A stretch of 64,000 nucleotides of DNA from Psychrobacter luti (GTDB lineage Bacteria > Pseudomonadota > Gammaproteobacteria > Pseudomonadales > Moraxellaceae). The notes beneath the pieces were generated by a model that had not been told where the DNA came from, did not search any database, and saw nothing but the letters and a program-made list of their open reading frames with translations. This document shows, one piece after another, positions 45,512-54,729 of the stretch (positions are counted from its first letter, which is position 1; the number at the start of each line of letters is the position of its first letter). The translations under genes and the position numbers were made by a program. The DNA lies in NCBI RefSeq assembly GCF_014192115.1, contig NZ_JACHXL010000001.1, positions 774,788-838,787 of the forward strand, given 5' to 3'.

Positions 45512-46798
45512 CTACCCAATGATTCTCAAGCATTGACCCGCATGATATAAAGTCAGTCCCAACTCAGTAAAGCCTGACTTAACGCTTCCAAAAGAGACTT
45601 TTGCCTCTTCTAAGGTCTTAAACGGTAAGGGAATACTCTCTCTATTACCCGTCATTATATAATCTGCAAAGCATTTACCCATTAGCGTACCTGTCGTAAT
45701 GCCGCGACCGTTATAAGCTGTTGCGGTCAGCAAACCCTCAGCGGGCTCCATGACTCGAAAAATGTGATCTTGCGTAAAGCCAAAGCTACCAGTCCATTCA
45801 TACTGCCACTTAAATGCTGGCAAATCTGGATAATAGCTTTTTTGCACCGCATTGGCCCATGATTGATAAAAGGATTTTGGTTTAAGCTGTGTACCACCCA
45901 CCGTTCCCAATAACAGGCGATCATCGTCATCACGGCGAAAGCTAGACAAGGCCAAGCGTGTATCCCACGCCCCTGTTTTGTATGGCAAAATCCGATCTGC
46001 CGCCTCTCCGCTGAGCGGCTCAGATGCAATCTGATAATAATAAACCAGATAAAATGTCTTTTTAATTTCTGTCCATTCGCCTTCGGTATAAGCGTTGGTT
46101 GCAATAATGACGCGCTCAGATTTCACGCGCGCTTTAGAAGTCCTTGCATACCAATAGCCATCCACCTTTTCTAATGCTTCAACAGCGGAATGCTCATAGA
46201 TAGTGACGCCAAGATCTTTTGCTACTTTGGCCAGCCCTCTCACATAAGCCAGCGGGTTTATGGTACCAGCACGGTGATCGAGTAGTGCCTTATTGATATT
46301 CTTGGTACCACAATACTCATGGCATTTACTGCCAGTTAATACCTCAACATTCGCACCGCGACGGCTAAGCTGCTCGTATCTAATATCGACATCGACTTCA
46401 CCTTTAGCGTTATGTGCCATATGGATATTACCGGCTTGGGTGGCTTGGGCATCGATATTATAACGCTTGATTAAATCAAACACTAAGCTTGGCGCTTGTC
46501 CAAGGGCTTCTGTCAGACGCTCACCTGCTGCTTCACCTAGAGCAATATTCAAATCATCAGGGCGCGCCCAAGTACCTGCATTGACGAGCCCTACGCTTTT
46601 TCCTGAGCCGCCACTGCCTATCGTATGGCTCTCTAAGAGGATAACTTTGACACCTTTTTCTGCCAAATGAATCGCAGCCGATAACCCTGTATAACCACCA
46701 CCTATGATACAGATAGTCGCTTCAGTATCGCTATTCATCTGGCTATAGGTATCAATAATAGGTGCGGTCATATTCCACAAACATTGCTCTTGCAACAT
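45512..46798 (-). CDS. amaA: FAD-dependent L-pipecolate oxidase-like protein
   Basis: 428 residues, the same size as AmaA of Pseudomonas. TICIIGGGYTGLSAAIHLAE is the FAD-binding fold and SGGSGKSVGLVNAGTWARPDD follows (DadA/DAO family). YNGRGITTGTLMGKCFADYI near the C-terminus is the FAD-closing motif. AmaA oxidises L-pipecolate to piperideine-6-carboxylate, which AmaB (48562) then oxidises. Its start is 17 bp after nhaC (AGAAGGAAT site), so the two are co-transcribed. A gamma-glutamylputrescine oxidase role is the main other option, but the context favours lysine catabolism. Confidence 0.8.
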   Translation of the reverse strand: MLQEQCLWNMTAPIIDTYSQMNSDTEATICIIGGGYTGLSAAIHLAEKGVKVILLESHTIGSGGSGKSVGLVNAGTWARPDDLNIALGEAAGERLTEALGQAPSLVFDLIKRYNIDAQATQAGNIHMAHNAKGEVDVDIRYEQLSRRGANVEVLTGSKCHEYCGTKNINKALLDHRAGTINPLAYVRGLAKVAKDLGVTIYEHSAVEALEKVDGYWYARTSKARVKSERVIIATNAYTEGEWTEIKKTFYLVYYYQIASEPLSGEAADRILPYKTGAWDTRLALSSFRRDDDDRLLLGTVGGTQLKPKSFYQSWANAVQKSYYPDLPAFKWQYEWTGSFGFTQDHIFRVMEPAEGLLTATAYNGRGITTGTLMGKCFADYIMTGNRESIPLPFKTLEEAKVSFGSVKSGFTELGLTLYHAGQCLRIIG

Positions 46799-46815
46799 CT
46801 TATATTCCTTCTAAA

Positions 46816-48276
46816 TTACACGTTGTCTACAGTGGAGAGCGTGCTTGTGTCGTTATTAACAATAGGTTCTTCACGGGGAATAAATTTATCTAAGAATACC
46901 CATAGCAAGCCAAATAGCGGCGATAACCAGCAGGCAAAGGCAAATGGCGCATAAGTAAGGGTCGCAATACCTAGGGTTGCCGCAACGAAACTACCACCCA
47001 TGTTCCAAGGAATCAGAGGAGATAACAGGGTGCCGGTATCTTCGATAGAACGGGTAAGCGTCGTGCGCTTATAGCCCATTTCTTGATATTTGTCTTTGAG
47101 TAGACGGCCTGGCAATACCAGTGTGGTATAGACGTCACCGATGAGCGTACCAACACCAAGAGTGCTGAGATAAGTGGTAATTACTAGGCCAAATCTTGAT
47201 TTCACCATCTTATTAATTTTCGCCATTATGGCTTTGAGCGTACCGTAATGCTCAATGGCACCAACGAAGGCTAAGGCAAAGATGGTCAAGGTCACAACCC
47301 AAGTCATTGACATAACGCCGCCTTTAGACAGCAGTTGGTCGACGACAGCAAAGCCTGTCTCACTGACAAAGCCATTTTGTAGGACGTTAAAGATATCGTG
47401 AACACCCACGCCTTGCATAAAGAACGCAACTAAGCCTGCAACTACTACACCTGATAATACCGTTGGAATAGCAGGCATTTTCATTACCGCCGCAATGACA
47501 ACGACTACAGCAGGTAATAAAGTAATCACGCTCAAGTTATAGTTGGCCGCTAGTGAGGTTTGAATTTCTTTGATCGAAGATAAATCGACATTTTCTGCAC
47601 CGTAACCCATCCCAATCCAAGCGTAGATAATTAATGCAGTCACCATGGCAGGTACAGTCGTTGGCAACATGCCGCGAATATGATCCCAAAGCTCAACACC
47701 AGCCGCTGCTGGCGTTAAGTTGGTGGTATCAGATAAAGGAGACATTTTGTCGCCAAAAAAAGCACCAGAAACGATAGCGCCGCCCGTTAGTGACGGCGGG
47801 ATTCCCAAGCCTAGCCCAATCCCCATCATAGCAAGACCGACTGTACCAACCGTGCCCCAAGAGGTACCGGTTGCGACAGAAATAATGGCACAGATAAGAC
47901 AAACAGAGACTAAAAATGATGAAGGAGAAAAAACGCTAAAACCGTAGTATAAAATCGTAGGAACGGTACCAGCGATAATCCAAGCCCCGATGAGCATACC
48001 AACGCCCATCAAGATAATCATGGCCGGTAGACCAATTTTGACAACCTTTAAAAAGCGTTGTTCCATGCCGTCCCAATCACGGCCACGCAGCTTCATAAAC
48101 AAGCCTGTGATTAAAAGACCGCAAGCTAAGGGAATGTGAGGGGTAAAATCTTTGAATACAAAAAACTGAACCATCAGAATAATGGCAGTCAACACCAGAG
48201 GTGCAATATCTAATAAAAAACTAGAAGACGGACCGTAGCCATCTTTAGCTTCGTCATAAGGTTTATCATCCATCAT
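46816..48276 (-). CDS. nhaC: NhaC-family sodium/proton antiporter
   Basis: 486 residues from ATG 48276 (AGGTAGGTG upstream). About 11 membrane spans; the conserved ATGTSWGTVGTVGLAM, GAFFGDKMSPLSDTTNL and TLIGDVYTTLVLPGRLLKD blocks belong to the NhaC family. It exports sodium for protons or, in some relatives, exchanges malate and lactate. Location between amaA and amaB suggests it may transport a substrate of the pathway (for example lysine or a dicarboxylate) or just support growth under salt. It is the first gene of an nhaC-amaA unit. Confidence 0.88.
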   Translation of the reverse strand: MMDDKPYDEAKDGYGPSSSFLLDIAPLVLTAIILMVQFFVFKDFTPHIPLACGLLITGLFMKLRGRDWDGMEQRFLKVVKIGLPAMIILMGVGMLIGAWIIAGTVPTILYYGFSVFSPSSFLVSVCLICAIISVATGTSWGTVGTVGLAMMGIGLGLGIPPSLTGGAIVSGAFFGDKMSPLSDTTNLTPAAAGVELWDHIRGMLPTTVPAMVTALIIYAWIGMGYGAENVDLSSIKEIQTSLAANYNLSVITLLPAVVVVIAAVMKMPAIPTVLSGVVVAGLVAFFMQGVGVHDIFNVLQNGFVSETGFAVVDQLLSKGGVMSMTWVVTLTIFALAFVGAIEHYGTLKAIMAKINKMVKSRFGLVITTYLSTLGVGTLIGDVYTTLVLPGRLLKDKYQEMGYKRTTLTRSIEDTGTLLSPLIPWNMGGSFVAATLGIATLTYAPFAFACWLSPLFGLLWVFLDKFIPREEPIVNNDTSTLSTVDNV

Positions 48277-48504
48277 AAGACACCTACCTTCCTTAGTAGT
48301 GGATACTGTTGTCATAGATATAACAGTAGTGGGAACAACCAATCCATGGCTGCTAATAATGCTAAAAAAACGCTGAAAATAGTACTAAAAAGGGAGTAAA
48401 AAAGCCTGTTTTTGAAATCATGAATAGTTATTCATCACTTCCGCAGGCTTTCATACTAAAACGATAAATACTTAATAATTGGCTACCAAAATAACTGATA
48501 CTTG

Positions 48505-48539
48505 GCTTGTTAAATAGGCGCTGAGCCTACTTAACAAGC
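48505..48539. terminator. Hairpin between amaB and nhaC
   Basis: GCTTGTTAAATAGGC and GCCTACTTAACAAGC pair with one mismatch around GCTGA. It lies 23 bp past the stop of amaB. There is no T run on the minus side, so it may be a partial terminator or a transcript-stabilising end. Confidence 0.5.
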
Positions 48540-48561
48540 GTCACATCACGTCACATTCTTA

Positions 48562-50052
48562 TTAGCCAAAGTTGATGCCTTGCGCTAGTGGCAGCTCGGT
48601 TGAATAGTTGACTGTATTGGTCTGACGACGCATATAAGCTTTCCATGCATCTGAACCTGATTCACGACCACCGCCTGTTTCTTTTTCGCCGCCGAATGCA
48701 CCGCCAATTTCAGCGCCACTGGTACCGATGTTGACGTTGGCGATACCGCAATCACTACCGCGGTCGCTGAGGAACGTTTCAGCTTCACGTAAGTCATTGG
48801 TAAAGATACAAGAAGACAGTCCTTGTGGCACATCGTTTTGCATCTCTAGCGCATCGTCGAACTCCTTATAAGGCATGACATATAAAATCGGCGCAAACGT
48901 CTCACTACGTGCCACATCATTTTGCTCATCAAGCTCAACAATCGCAGGGGTCACATAATAAGCGTCAGGGAATTTATCCATTAATACACGTTCGCCGCCC
49001 GTGACTTTACCGCCAGTATTGCGGGCTTTTTCTAACGCCGTTTGCATATTATTAAAGCTGTCTTCATCGATTAGGGGACCGACCAAATTGCCTTCTAGCG
49101 GATGACCGATGCTCACGGTCTCGTAAGCAGACTTCACGCGCGGTAAGATATCGTCTTTGACCGACTCATGAACGAATAGACGGCGTAAGGTGGTACAACG
49201 CTGCCCTGCCGTTCCTACTGCTGAGAATAGAATGCCACGTAGCGCCAAATCCAAGTCCGCCGTTGGTGCCAAAATCATGGCATTATTGCCACCAAGCTCA
49301 AGCAAGCATTTACCAAAACGCTCAGCGACTTTTGGTCCTACTTCTCGGCCCATGCGTGTACTGCCGGTGGCACTGACCAAAGCGATGTCTTTATTTTCAA
49401 CCAACGCATTACCGATATCGGTTTTGCCCAATATGATTTGCGATAAATGTGCTGGTGCCTCACCAAATTTTGCCAACGCTTTTTCAAATAACGCTTGGCA
49501 CGCTAAGGCGACGAGTGGGGTTTTTTCTGAAGGTTTCCAGATGACAGGGTTGCCACAGACGATGGCCAGTGCCGTATTCCAAGACCAAACCGCAACGGGG
49601 AAGTTAAAAGCAGAGATGACGCCGATGACACCCAGTGGATGCCATGTCTCACGCATATGGTGACCTGGGCGTTCTGAGGCAATGGTTAGACCATAAAGCT
49701 GGCGCGATACGCCCACGGCAAAGTCACAGATATCAATCATTTCTTGTACTTCGCCAAGGCCTTCTTCTTTGATTTTTCCGGCTTCTAGCGATACTAAGAT
49801 ACCTAAGTCTTCTTTGTGCTCACGCAGGACTTCACCCAATAGACGAATCAGCTCACCACGTTTAGGGGCAGGAACGACACGCCATTCTTGGAAGGCTTGT
49901 TTGGCATTTTGGATTTTAGTATCGACGTCGGCGACTGTATCTAGCGTGACTTTACCGATGACTGAGCCATCAATTGGGGTGGTGACTTCAAAGTCGCCAT
50001 TTTGATAGTGTGCTTCTTCTACGCCCATTGCAGACATATATTGCTTAATCAT
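48562..50052 (-). CDS. amaB: Aminoadipate semialdehyde dehydrogenase (ALDH7 type)
   Basis: 496 residues from ATG 50052. GVIGVISAFNFPVAVWSWN and IWKPSEKTPLVAL bind NAD, CLLELGGNNAMI carries the base Glu and GTAGQRCTTLRRLFV the catalytic Cys. This is the ALDH7A1/PcD family, which oxidises the piperideine-6-carboxylate/aminoadipate semialdehyde pair to 2-aminoadipate. With amaA it completes L-pipecolate catabolism. The ATG follows GGGATTGATT. Confidence 0.92.
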   Translation of the reverse strand: MIKQYMSAMGVEEAHYQNGDFEVTTPIDGSVIGKVTLDTVADVDTKIQNAKQAFQEWRVVPAPKRGELIRLLGEVLREHKEDLGILVSLEAGKIKEEGLGEVQEMIDICDFAVGVSRQLYGLTIASERPGHHMRETWHPLGVIGVISAFNFPVAVWSWNTALAIVCGNPVIWKPSEKTPLVALACQALFEKALAKFGEAPAHLSQIILGKTDIGNALVENKDIALVSATGSTRMGREVGPKVAERFGKCLLELGGNNAMILAPTADLDLALRGILFSAVGTAGQRCTTLRRLFVHESVKDDILPRVKSAYETVSIGHPLEGNLVGPLIDEDSFNNMQTALEKARNTGGKVTGGERVLMDKFPDAYYVTPAIVELDEQNDVARSETFAPILYVMPYKEFDDALEMQNDVPQGLSSCIFTNDLREAETFLSDRGSDCGIANVNIGTSGAEIGGAFGGEKETGGGRESGSDAWKAYMRRQTNTVNYSTELPLAQGINFG

Positions 50053-50154
50053 AATCAATCCCTTGCATATTGGTATAATGGTTTACTACGTCCTTGACTG
50101 ACTTATAAAATTACCCTGCTACCTACTAAGTTGCAAAATAATAAATTTCTTGCA

Positions 50155-50173
50155 GCCATTCCTTTTTGGAATG
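50155..50173. promoter_or_regulatory. CATTCCTTTTTG site upstream of amaB
   Basis: CATTCC-TTTTT-GGAATG is an inverted repeat about 105 bp before amaB. The same 12 bases CATTCCTTTTTG lie upstream of the aminotransferase gene (53177). It may be an operator for the LysR regulator at 53366, but could be a coincidence or the terminator of hglS. Confidence 0.35.
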
Positions 50174-50222
50174 ACGTGCTAATAAGTCGGCTATACGCTA
50201 GACATTTCTAGCCTAAATTTTA

Positions 50223-51692
50223 CTAAATATTGACACTAGACAGGCACTGCTCAAGGCTTTGCGCCTGCATCGCTTCATACAATGCCATCTCATCATAAAT
50301 GGCGGCGCCCAAATCACGTTCAAACTCTTGTTGGCTTGAGTAACCATCATATTGGCTTGGCTGCGCCTCTTGCAGATTCGATTGAAAGATACCAGCGGCA
50401 CTAACGGGCAAAAAATCCTCATAAACGATAGGTTCAATGCGAAGCACTTCATCATTAATCAGAGCAGTCAGCTTAGCATTAGTCACTTTATTCAAATCAT
50501 CATTGGTTAAGGTAGCGGCCAATAATGCTTGACCATCTTCAGAATCAAGGGTGCTGTCCGTCAGCTGGTAATAAAAATACGCCAGCCCCTCATCGTGTAG
50601 AGTTTGATAATCATCAGGAAAAGCGGTAAATACCTTGGTTAAAATTTGATTATACTGAGCCGCATTGTCCTCATTTGGGGTAGCACCAAGCTGGCGGCGA
50701 GCTGCGGCCAATAATTCATCATAAAGCGCGCGGCCCTTTTGCGTTAACGCCACACCGCGTTGTTCAATCTCTCCAAAGCGCGCGGTATGGTGCCCTTGCT
50801 CGTACTCTTCATGGCTAGCGTCTGAGTTATTAGCAACTTTAAAGCCAACCGCTTCTTGTAGCGCCTTAAAACTGGTTTGCCTTAATAATATAGGACAAGC
50901 TCTACGTGGCGGCCCTTCGATGATGGCTTTTGAAGGTATGTCGCGTGCTTGCATTCCTTGTTGTACCGCATCAATATCCAAGGTTCGAGGCGTTAAATGA
51001 TTGATATGCGGACCCTTAAAGCCGACCACATCAGCGACAAGTGGATGCTGATTTAATAGACGCTGATAGAGCGCTTTTGCCACCGGCGTTTTATCATGCC
51101 AACGAAATGTCTCTATCGCTTCTTGGATAAACTGATCTGCTTGCTCAGTGGTCAAGCCACCTTGCGCCTCGAAAACCTCAATAAGCTCAATGACGCCAGT
51201 AGTGAATATCTGACGCTGCGCCAATGTGGCCGTGGCTTCTTGTTGTAAGGTCTCATCGGCAATCAAATCTAAACGCAATAACGAGGTAAAGACGCGAAAG
51301 GGACTTTTATGCAATGAATGGGAGTCAAGCGCACGAAAGGCTGTTGAATGTACTGGTACGCCAGCAGGGGCTAAATCGTAGTAGCCAACAGGGTGCATAC
51401 CCATCACGGCAAAGAGACGGCGCAACATGCTCAGCTCTGCTGCGGTACCCAGTCGAATCGCCCCGTGGCGCTCCATGCTCAGACGCTCAATCTCGCCCGT
51501 ATGCAGCAGCTGTGATTTGATATCGGGATGTGTGGTCAACACCTCGGCATTGACATCGCTGACCAAATCGACCAAATCGCCGTACAGCGGCACCTCGTTT
51601 TGGTACATGGCTGACATGGCCATAGAAAAATCATGGCGGATATCATCGCTGCAGATAAAATCCTTATCTGGACTGACGCTACTATTTTTCAC
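50223..51692 (-). CDS. hglS: 2-Oxoadipate dioxygenase/decarboxylase (HglS/YdcJ, DUF1338)
   Basis: 489 residues, VOC-fold metalloenzyme. MHPVGYYDLAPAGVPVHSTAFRALD near residue 96-120, then SPFRVFTSLLRLDLI and a distant GPHINHLTPRTLDIDAVQ carry the residues expected for the family, including the metal-binding His in P-V-H-S-T-A-F-R. It converts 2-oxoadipate to D-2-hydroxyglutarate with oxygen, the exit step of lysine catabolism via 2-aminoadipate. The start is a GTG (51692) with AAGGATG upstream. The aminotransferase gene is 130 bp upstream on the same strand. Confidence 0.9.
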   Translation of the reverse strand: MKNSSVSPDKDFICSDDIRHDFSMAMSAMYQNEVPLYGDLVDLVSDVNAEVLTTHPDIKSQLLHTGEIERLSMERHGAIRLGTAAELSMLRRLFAVMGMHPVGYYDLAPAGVPVHSTAFRALDSHSLHKSPFRVFTSLLRLDLIADETLQQEATATLAQRQIFTTGVIELIEVFEAQGGLTTEQADQFIQEAIETFRWHDKTPVAKALYQRLLNQHPLVADVVGFKGPHINHLTPRTLDIDAVQQGMQARDIPSKAIIEGPPRRACPILLRQTSFKALQEAVGFKVANNSDASHEEYEQGHHTARFGEIEQRGVALTQKGRALYDELLAAARRQLGATPNEDNAAQYNQILTKVFTAFPDDYQTLHDEGLAYFYYQLTDSTLDSEDGQALLAATLTNDDLNKVTNAKLTALINDEVLRIEPIVYEDFLPVSAAGIFQSNLQEAQPSQYDGYSSQQEFERDLGAAIYDEMALYEAMQAQSLEQCLSSVNI

Positions 51693-51822
51693 AAATAAAC
51701 ATCCTTGTAATAGAGTTAATAAATTTTTAGCTTAACAATAAGTGTTTTATTTCGAGCATTTGGTTATGAAGATGCGCTATCTATCCTAAGCACTCTTAAA
51801 TATTCCTAAACATGCCTAAGCA

Positions 51823-53094
51823 TTAAACGACAGGTAATCCATAAGGAAGTGCGATGAGCACTTCTTTTAGAATATCCAATCCTTCTTTGAGGGTGTCAGG
51901 CTCTATTGTGAGTGGTGGCAATAAGCGGATGATATGGCGATGTTGCCCACTTGGCATCAGCAGTAGACCACGCTCACGCGCTTTGGTTAATACTTGCGCC
52001 ATGACACTTGGATGCACATCGTGCTCAGGATGACGCAGCTCAATACCGCGCATCGCACCGATACCCGTAAGACCAAACAACCAAGGCGAGATACCTTCTT
52101 GCTGCCATTGGCTAATGGTCGTTTCAATCGTCTGGGCATAATGTTTGGCTGACTGCCAAACGTCATCGGCTTCCATGATATCGAGCGTGGCATTGGCAGC
52201 AGCGCAGGCGACTGGATTTCCGGAATAGGTACCACCCAAGCTGCCTTTGGGTAGACCGTTGACCACACTAGCCTTGCCGATGACTGCACCTAAAGGCAAG
52301 CCACCCGCAATACTCTTGCCAAGTAAGATAAGATCAGGCTCAATGCCTAAATGGGTAAAAGCAAACGGCGTACCAGTACGACCATAACCAGATTGGATTT
52401 CATCCATGATAAGTAACATGCCCTGCTCATCACAAAACTTACGTAGATACTGCGCAAAGGTGGGCGACAACAACTGAAAACCGCCTTCCCCTTGTACAGG
52501 TTCGACGATGATGGCACCGATATTATCGATATCGGTTTCTACCACAAATAAACGCTGGAGCGCGTCAATCGCTTGCTCGTCGCTGATATTGTTATCAGGA
52601 CTAGGAAAAGGAATGTGATAAACGCCGCTGGCCAACGCGCCGAGCCCGCGCTTATAAGGCGCGACCTTACCATTGAGATTGACGGCAGCCAGTGTGCGCC
52701 CATGAAAGCCGCCATCAAATGCAATAACGCCTGTGCGACCCGTTTTCATGCGTGCTATCTTGATGGCGTTTTCGGTTGCTTCTGCGCCGCAGTTGGTTAG
52801 CATGCCTGCCAGCTCACCGCTGATGGGTACAAGCTCACACAACCGCGGCATAAAGGTTTGATACGGCTGATGCGCTGCCGCATTGTAGGCATAGTGAATC
52901 AGCGACTGGGCTTGATGAATGATGGCGTCAACAATGTGAGAATTGCAGTGACCAAAGTTTAAAACACCAATTCCGCCAACAAAATCGATATAACTGCGGT
53001 CATTGTCGTCCCAAACTCTGGCGTTTTTTCCTTTGATGAGTGTGAGCGGATGCACCATCGTAAAGGCATCGGTCACGTTATAAAGCTTGTCCAT
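51823..53094 (-). CDS. Class III (GabT-like) aminotransferase
   Basis: 423 residues, PLP-dependent. LTNCGAEATENAIKIARMKTGR, FHGRTLAAVNL, MDEIQSGYGRTG (Asp for pyridine N) and LLGKSIAGGLPLGAV, with the Schiff-base Lys in GKS, are all intact. Relatives act on 4-aminobutyrate, 5-aminovalerate or 2-aminoadipate. Placed between hglS and the regulator, the most likely reaction is 2-aminoadipate to 2-oxoadipate, or lysine-derived 5-aminovalerate. The exact substrate cannot be read from the sequence. Confidence 0.9.
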   Translation of the reverse strand: MDKLYNVTDAFTMVHPLTLIKGKNARVWDDNDRSYIDFVGGIGVLNFGHCNSHIVDAIIHQAQSLIHYAYNAAAHQPYQTFMPRLCELVPISGELAGMLTNCGAEATENAIKIARMKTGRTGVIAFDGGFHGRTLAAVNLNGKVAPYKRGLGALASGVYHIPFPSPDNNISDEQAIDALQRLFVVETDIDNIGAIIVEPVQGEGGFQLLSPTFAQYLRKFCDEQGMLLIMDEIQSGYGRTGTPFAFTHLGIEPDLILLGKSIAGGLPLGAVIGKASVVNGLPKGSLGGTYSGNPVACAAANATLDIMEADDVWQSAKHYAQTIETTISQWQQEGISPWLFGLTGIGAMRGIELRHPEHDVHPSVMAQVLTKARERGLLLMPSGQHRHIIRLLPPLTIEPDTLKEGLDILKEVLIALPYGLPVV

Positions 53095-53173
53095 GATGAA
53101 TCTCTATCTCTTCCTTGAGTTAGACTCATTTCAACAAAACATCATTCCAGCAGCAAACGAATAATAGTTGTGG

Positions 53174-53188
53174 TGGCATTCCTTTTTG
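53174..53188. promoter_or_regulatory. CATTCCTTTTTG site upstream of the aminotransferase
   Basis: GCATTCCTTTTTG about 85 bp before the ATG at 53094. It matches the site upstream of amaB, but the inverted half here is only GTCAT. Confidence 0.3.
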
Positions 53189-53229
53189 TCATTACCAGTA
53201 AATTAGCTCCCTAAACGAATCCTTTAAAA

Positions 53230-53265
53230 AACAAAAAAACTGCGTATTAAGGCAGTTTTTTTGTT
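53230..53265 (-). terminator. Terminator of the LysR gene at 53366
   Basis: AACAAAAAAACTGC pairs with GCAGTTTTTTTGTT around an 8-nt loop. It is a T run on both strands, about 100 bp past the stop of the LysR gene. Confidence 0.85.
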
Positions 53266-53365
53266 TAGCTTATTAAATCCTTACAGCAAACAACTTTGCA
53301 AGATAGAATTCACAAGACCAGTGCTATAGACAAATACTTTAGATCATAAATAAACGTAAGTGACA

Positions 53366-54313
53366 TTATAAAACCAATCCTAACGCCTTTTCACGCTCAT
53401 CTGAGATTGCCAAATAAGCCGTAATCCATTCTAAAACTGCTTTTACCTTATGCGATTGTCCTGAAGAGACAGGATAAGTCACATAATAGCCGCCGCGACC
53501 CTTTGCTGCATAATCCCACGCCATCACTAAAGCGCCTGATTGTAGCTCGGGCTCAACCAAACGTAACGGCACCAAGGCAATGCCATAGCCAAGTAAGGCG
53601 GCAGAAACGCAGGCATGAAAAGTCTCAAAACGTGGACCTACAAAGGTGCCATCGACGCTGATATCTTGTTGCTTAAAGTACTCATACCACGCACTTAAGC
53701 GCGAGCTTATTTGCAATAACACATGGTCATCCAAACACTCACTACTTAGCGTATTACCTTGTAAATACTGCGGCTGACAGACCGCAACGCAGTATTCATC
53801 GAACAGTTTTATAGCTTCCATATTGCTCCACATACCATCACCATATAAAAAAGCAATATCGACATTTTGGTCTTCAGAAAAAAATGGCCCCGCCAACTCT
53901 TTAATATCTAAGTTAATAAGGGGATATTCTTGACTAAAGCCACTCAGTGCGGGAATCAACCAACGGGCACAAAATGTCGGATGCGAGACGATTTTTAGCA
54001 GCTCAGTATTACTGCTATGCGACATCAAATTGGTGGTTGCTACCTCGATATGTTTTAAAATCTCTAAAACTTCAAGATAATATACTTTACCAGCAGGGGT
54101 CAGTGAAATCCGATGCGGCGTCCGATAAAACAAAGATAGGTTTAGCATCTCCTCTAACTGCGCCACTTGCTTACTGATGGCGCTTTGAGTCATGTGCATC
54201 TCTTGCGCCGCATTGGTAAAACTCAAATGACGGGCAGCGGTTTCAAAACATTGCAGCGCCGTCGTTGAAGGATATCTTCTAAAGGCCAGCGGTTTATTGG
54301 TGTCTGTTTTCAT
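53366..54313 (-). CDS. LysR-family (GcvA-like) regulator of the lysine genes
   Basis: 315 residues. TNAAQEMHMTQSAISKQVAQLEEML (about 33-57) is the helix-turn-helix, with TALQCFETAARHLSF before it typical of GcvA-like regulators. A ligand-binding domain follows. It lies upstream of the aminotransferase-hglS-amaB block on the same strand and most likely activates it. The ligand is not known; lysine or an intermediate is likely. Confidence 0.9.
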   Translation of the reverse strand: MKTDTNKPLAFRRYPSTTALQCFETAARHLSFTNAAQEMHMTQSAISKQVAQLEEMLNLSLFYRTPHRISLTPAGKVYYLEVLEILKHIEVATTNLMSHSSNTELLKIVSHPTFCARWLIPALSGFSQEYPLINLDIKELAGPFFSEDQNVDIAFLYGDGMWSNMEAIKLFDEYCVAVCQPQYLQGNTLSSECLDDHVLLQISSRLSAWYEYFKQQDISVDGTFVGPRFETFHACVSAALLGYGIALVPLRLVEPELQSGALVMAWDYAAKGRGGYYVTYPVSSGQSHKVKAVLEWITAYLAISDEREKALGLVL

Positions 54314-54729
54314 AGATTGCTTTTCTTTTATTCCATCTTAGTAAAATATCAATAACTCTTTAAAATCACATTATCAGGTATTCCTAGCCTATGGCGTCAT
54401 CATACCTATATTCAAGCTTAAATAGCGATACCTCACCATAAGCACTATGTAACTGACACTGCTACCATTATCGGTTTTACTTAATCATGAATTTGAAAGT
54501 CCACTTAATTATTCAGTCGCCAATTTTAAAGACTCTCCTACAAAAAATACCCTCAATTCCTGATAAAATAGTAGGGTCTGATGATAGGCTCTGAGATACC
54601 GCAACTAATTTGCTATCTTGCCCTCCTCTTTTTCATCATTACGACCTATGCCGCCGTTATTCTTAAACTCATGAATTATTTTTCAGCTAACGTTATTTGT
54701 TAGCGCCCTCTTTATTTGTATTGGATCAT
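54314..54729. other. Divergent gap between the LysR gene and sotB
   Basis: About 416 bp without a credible gene. It must hold both divergent promoters. A short A+T-rich stretch with no obvious operator was seen. Confidence 0.5.
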
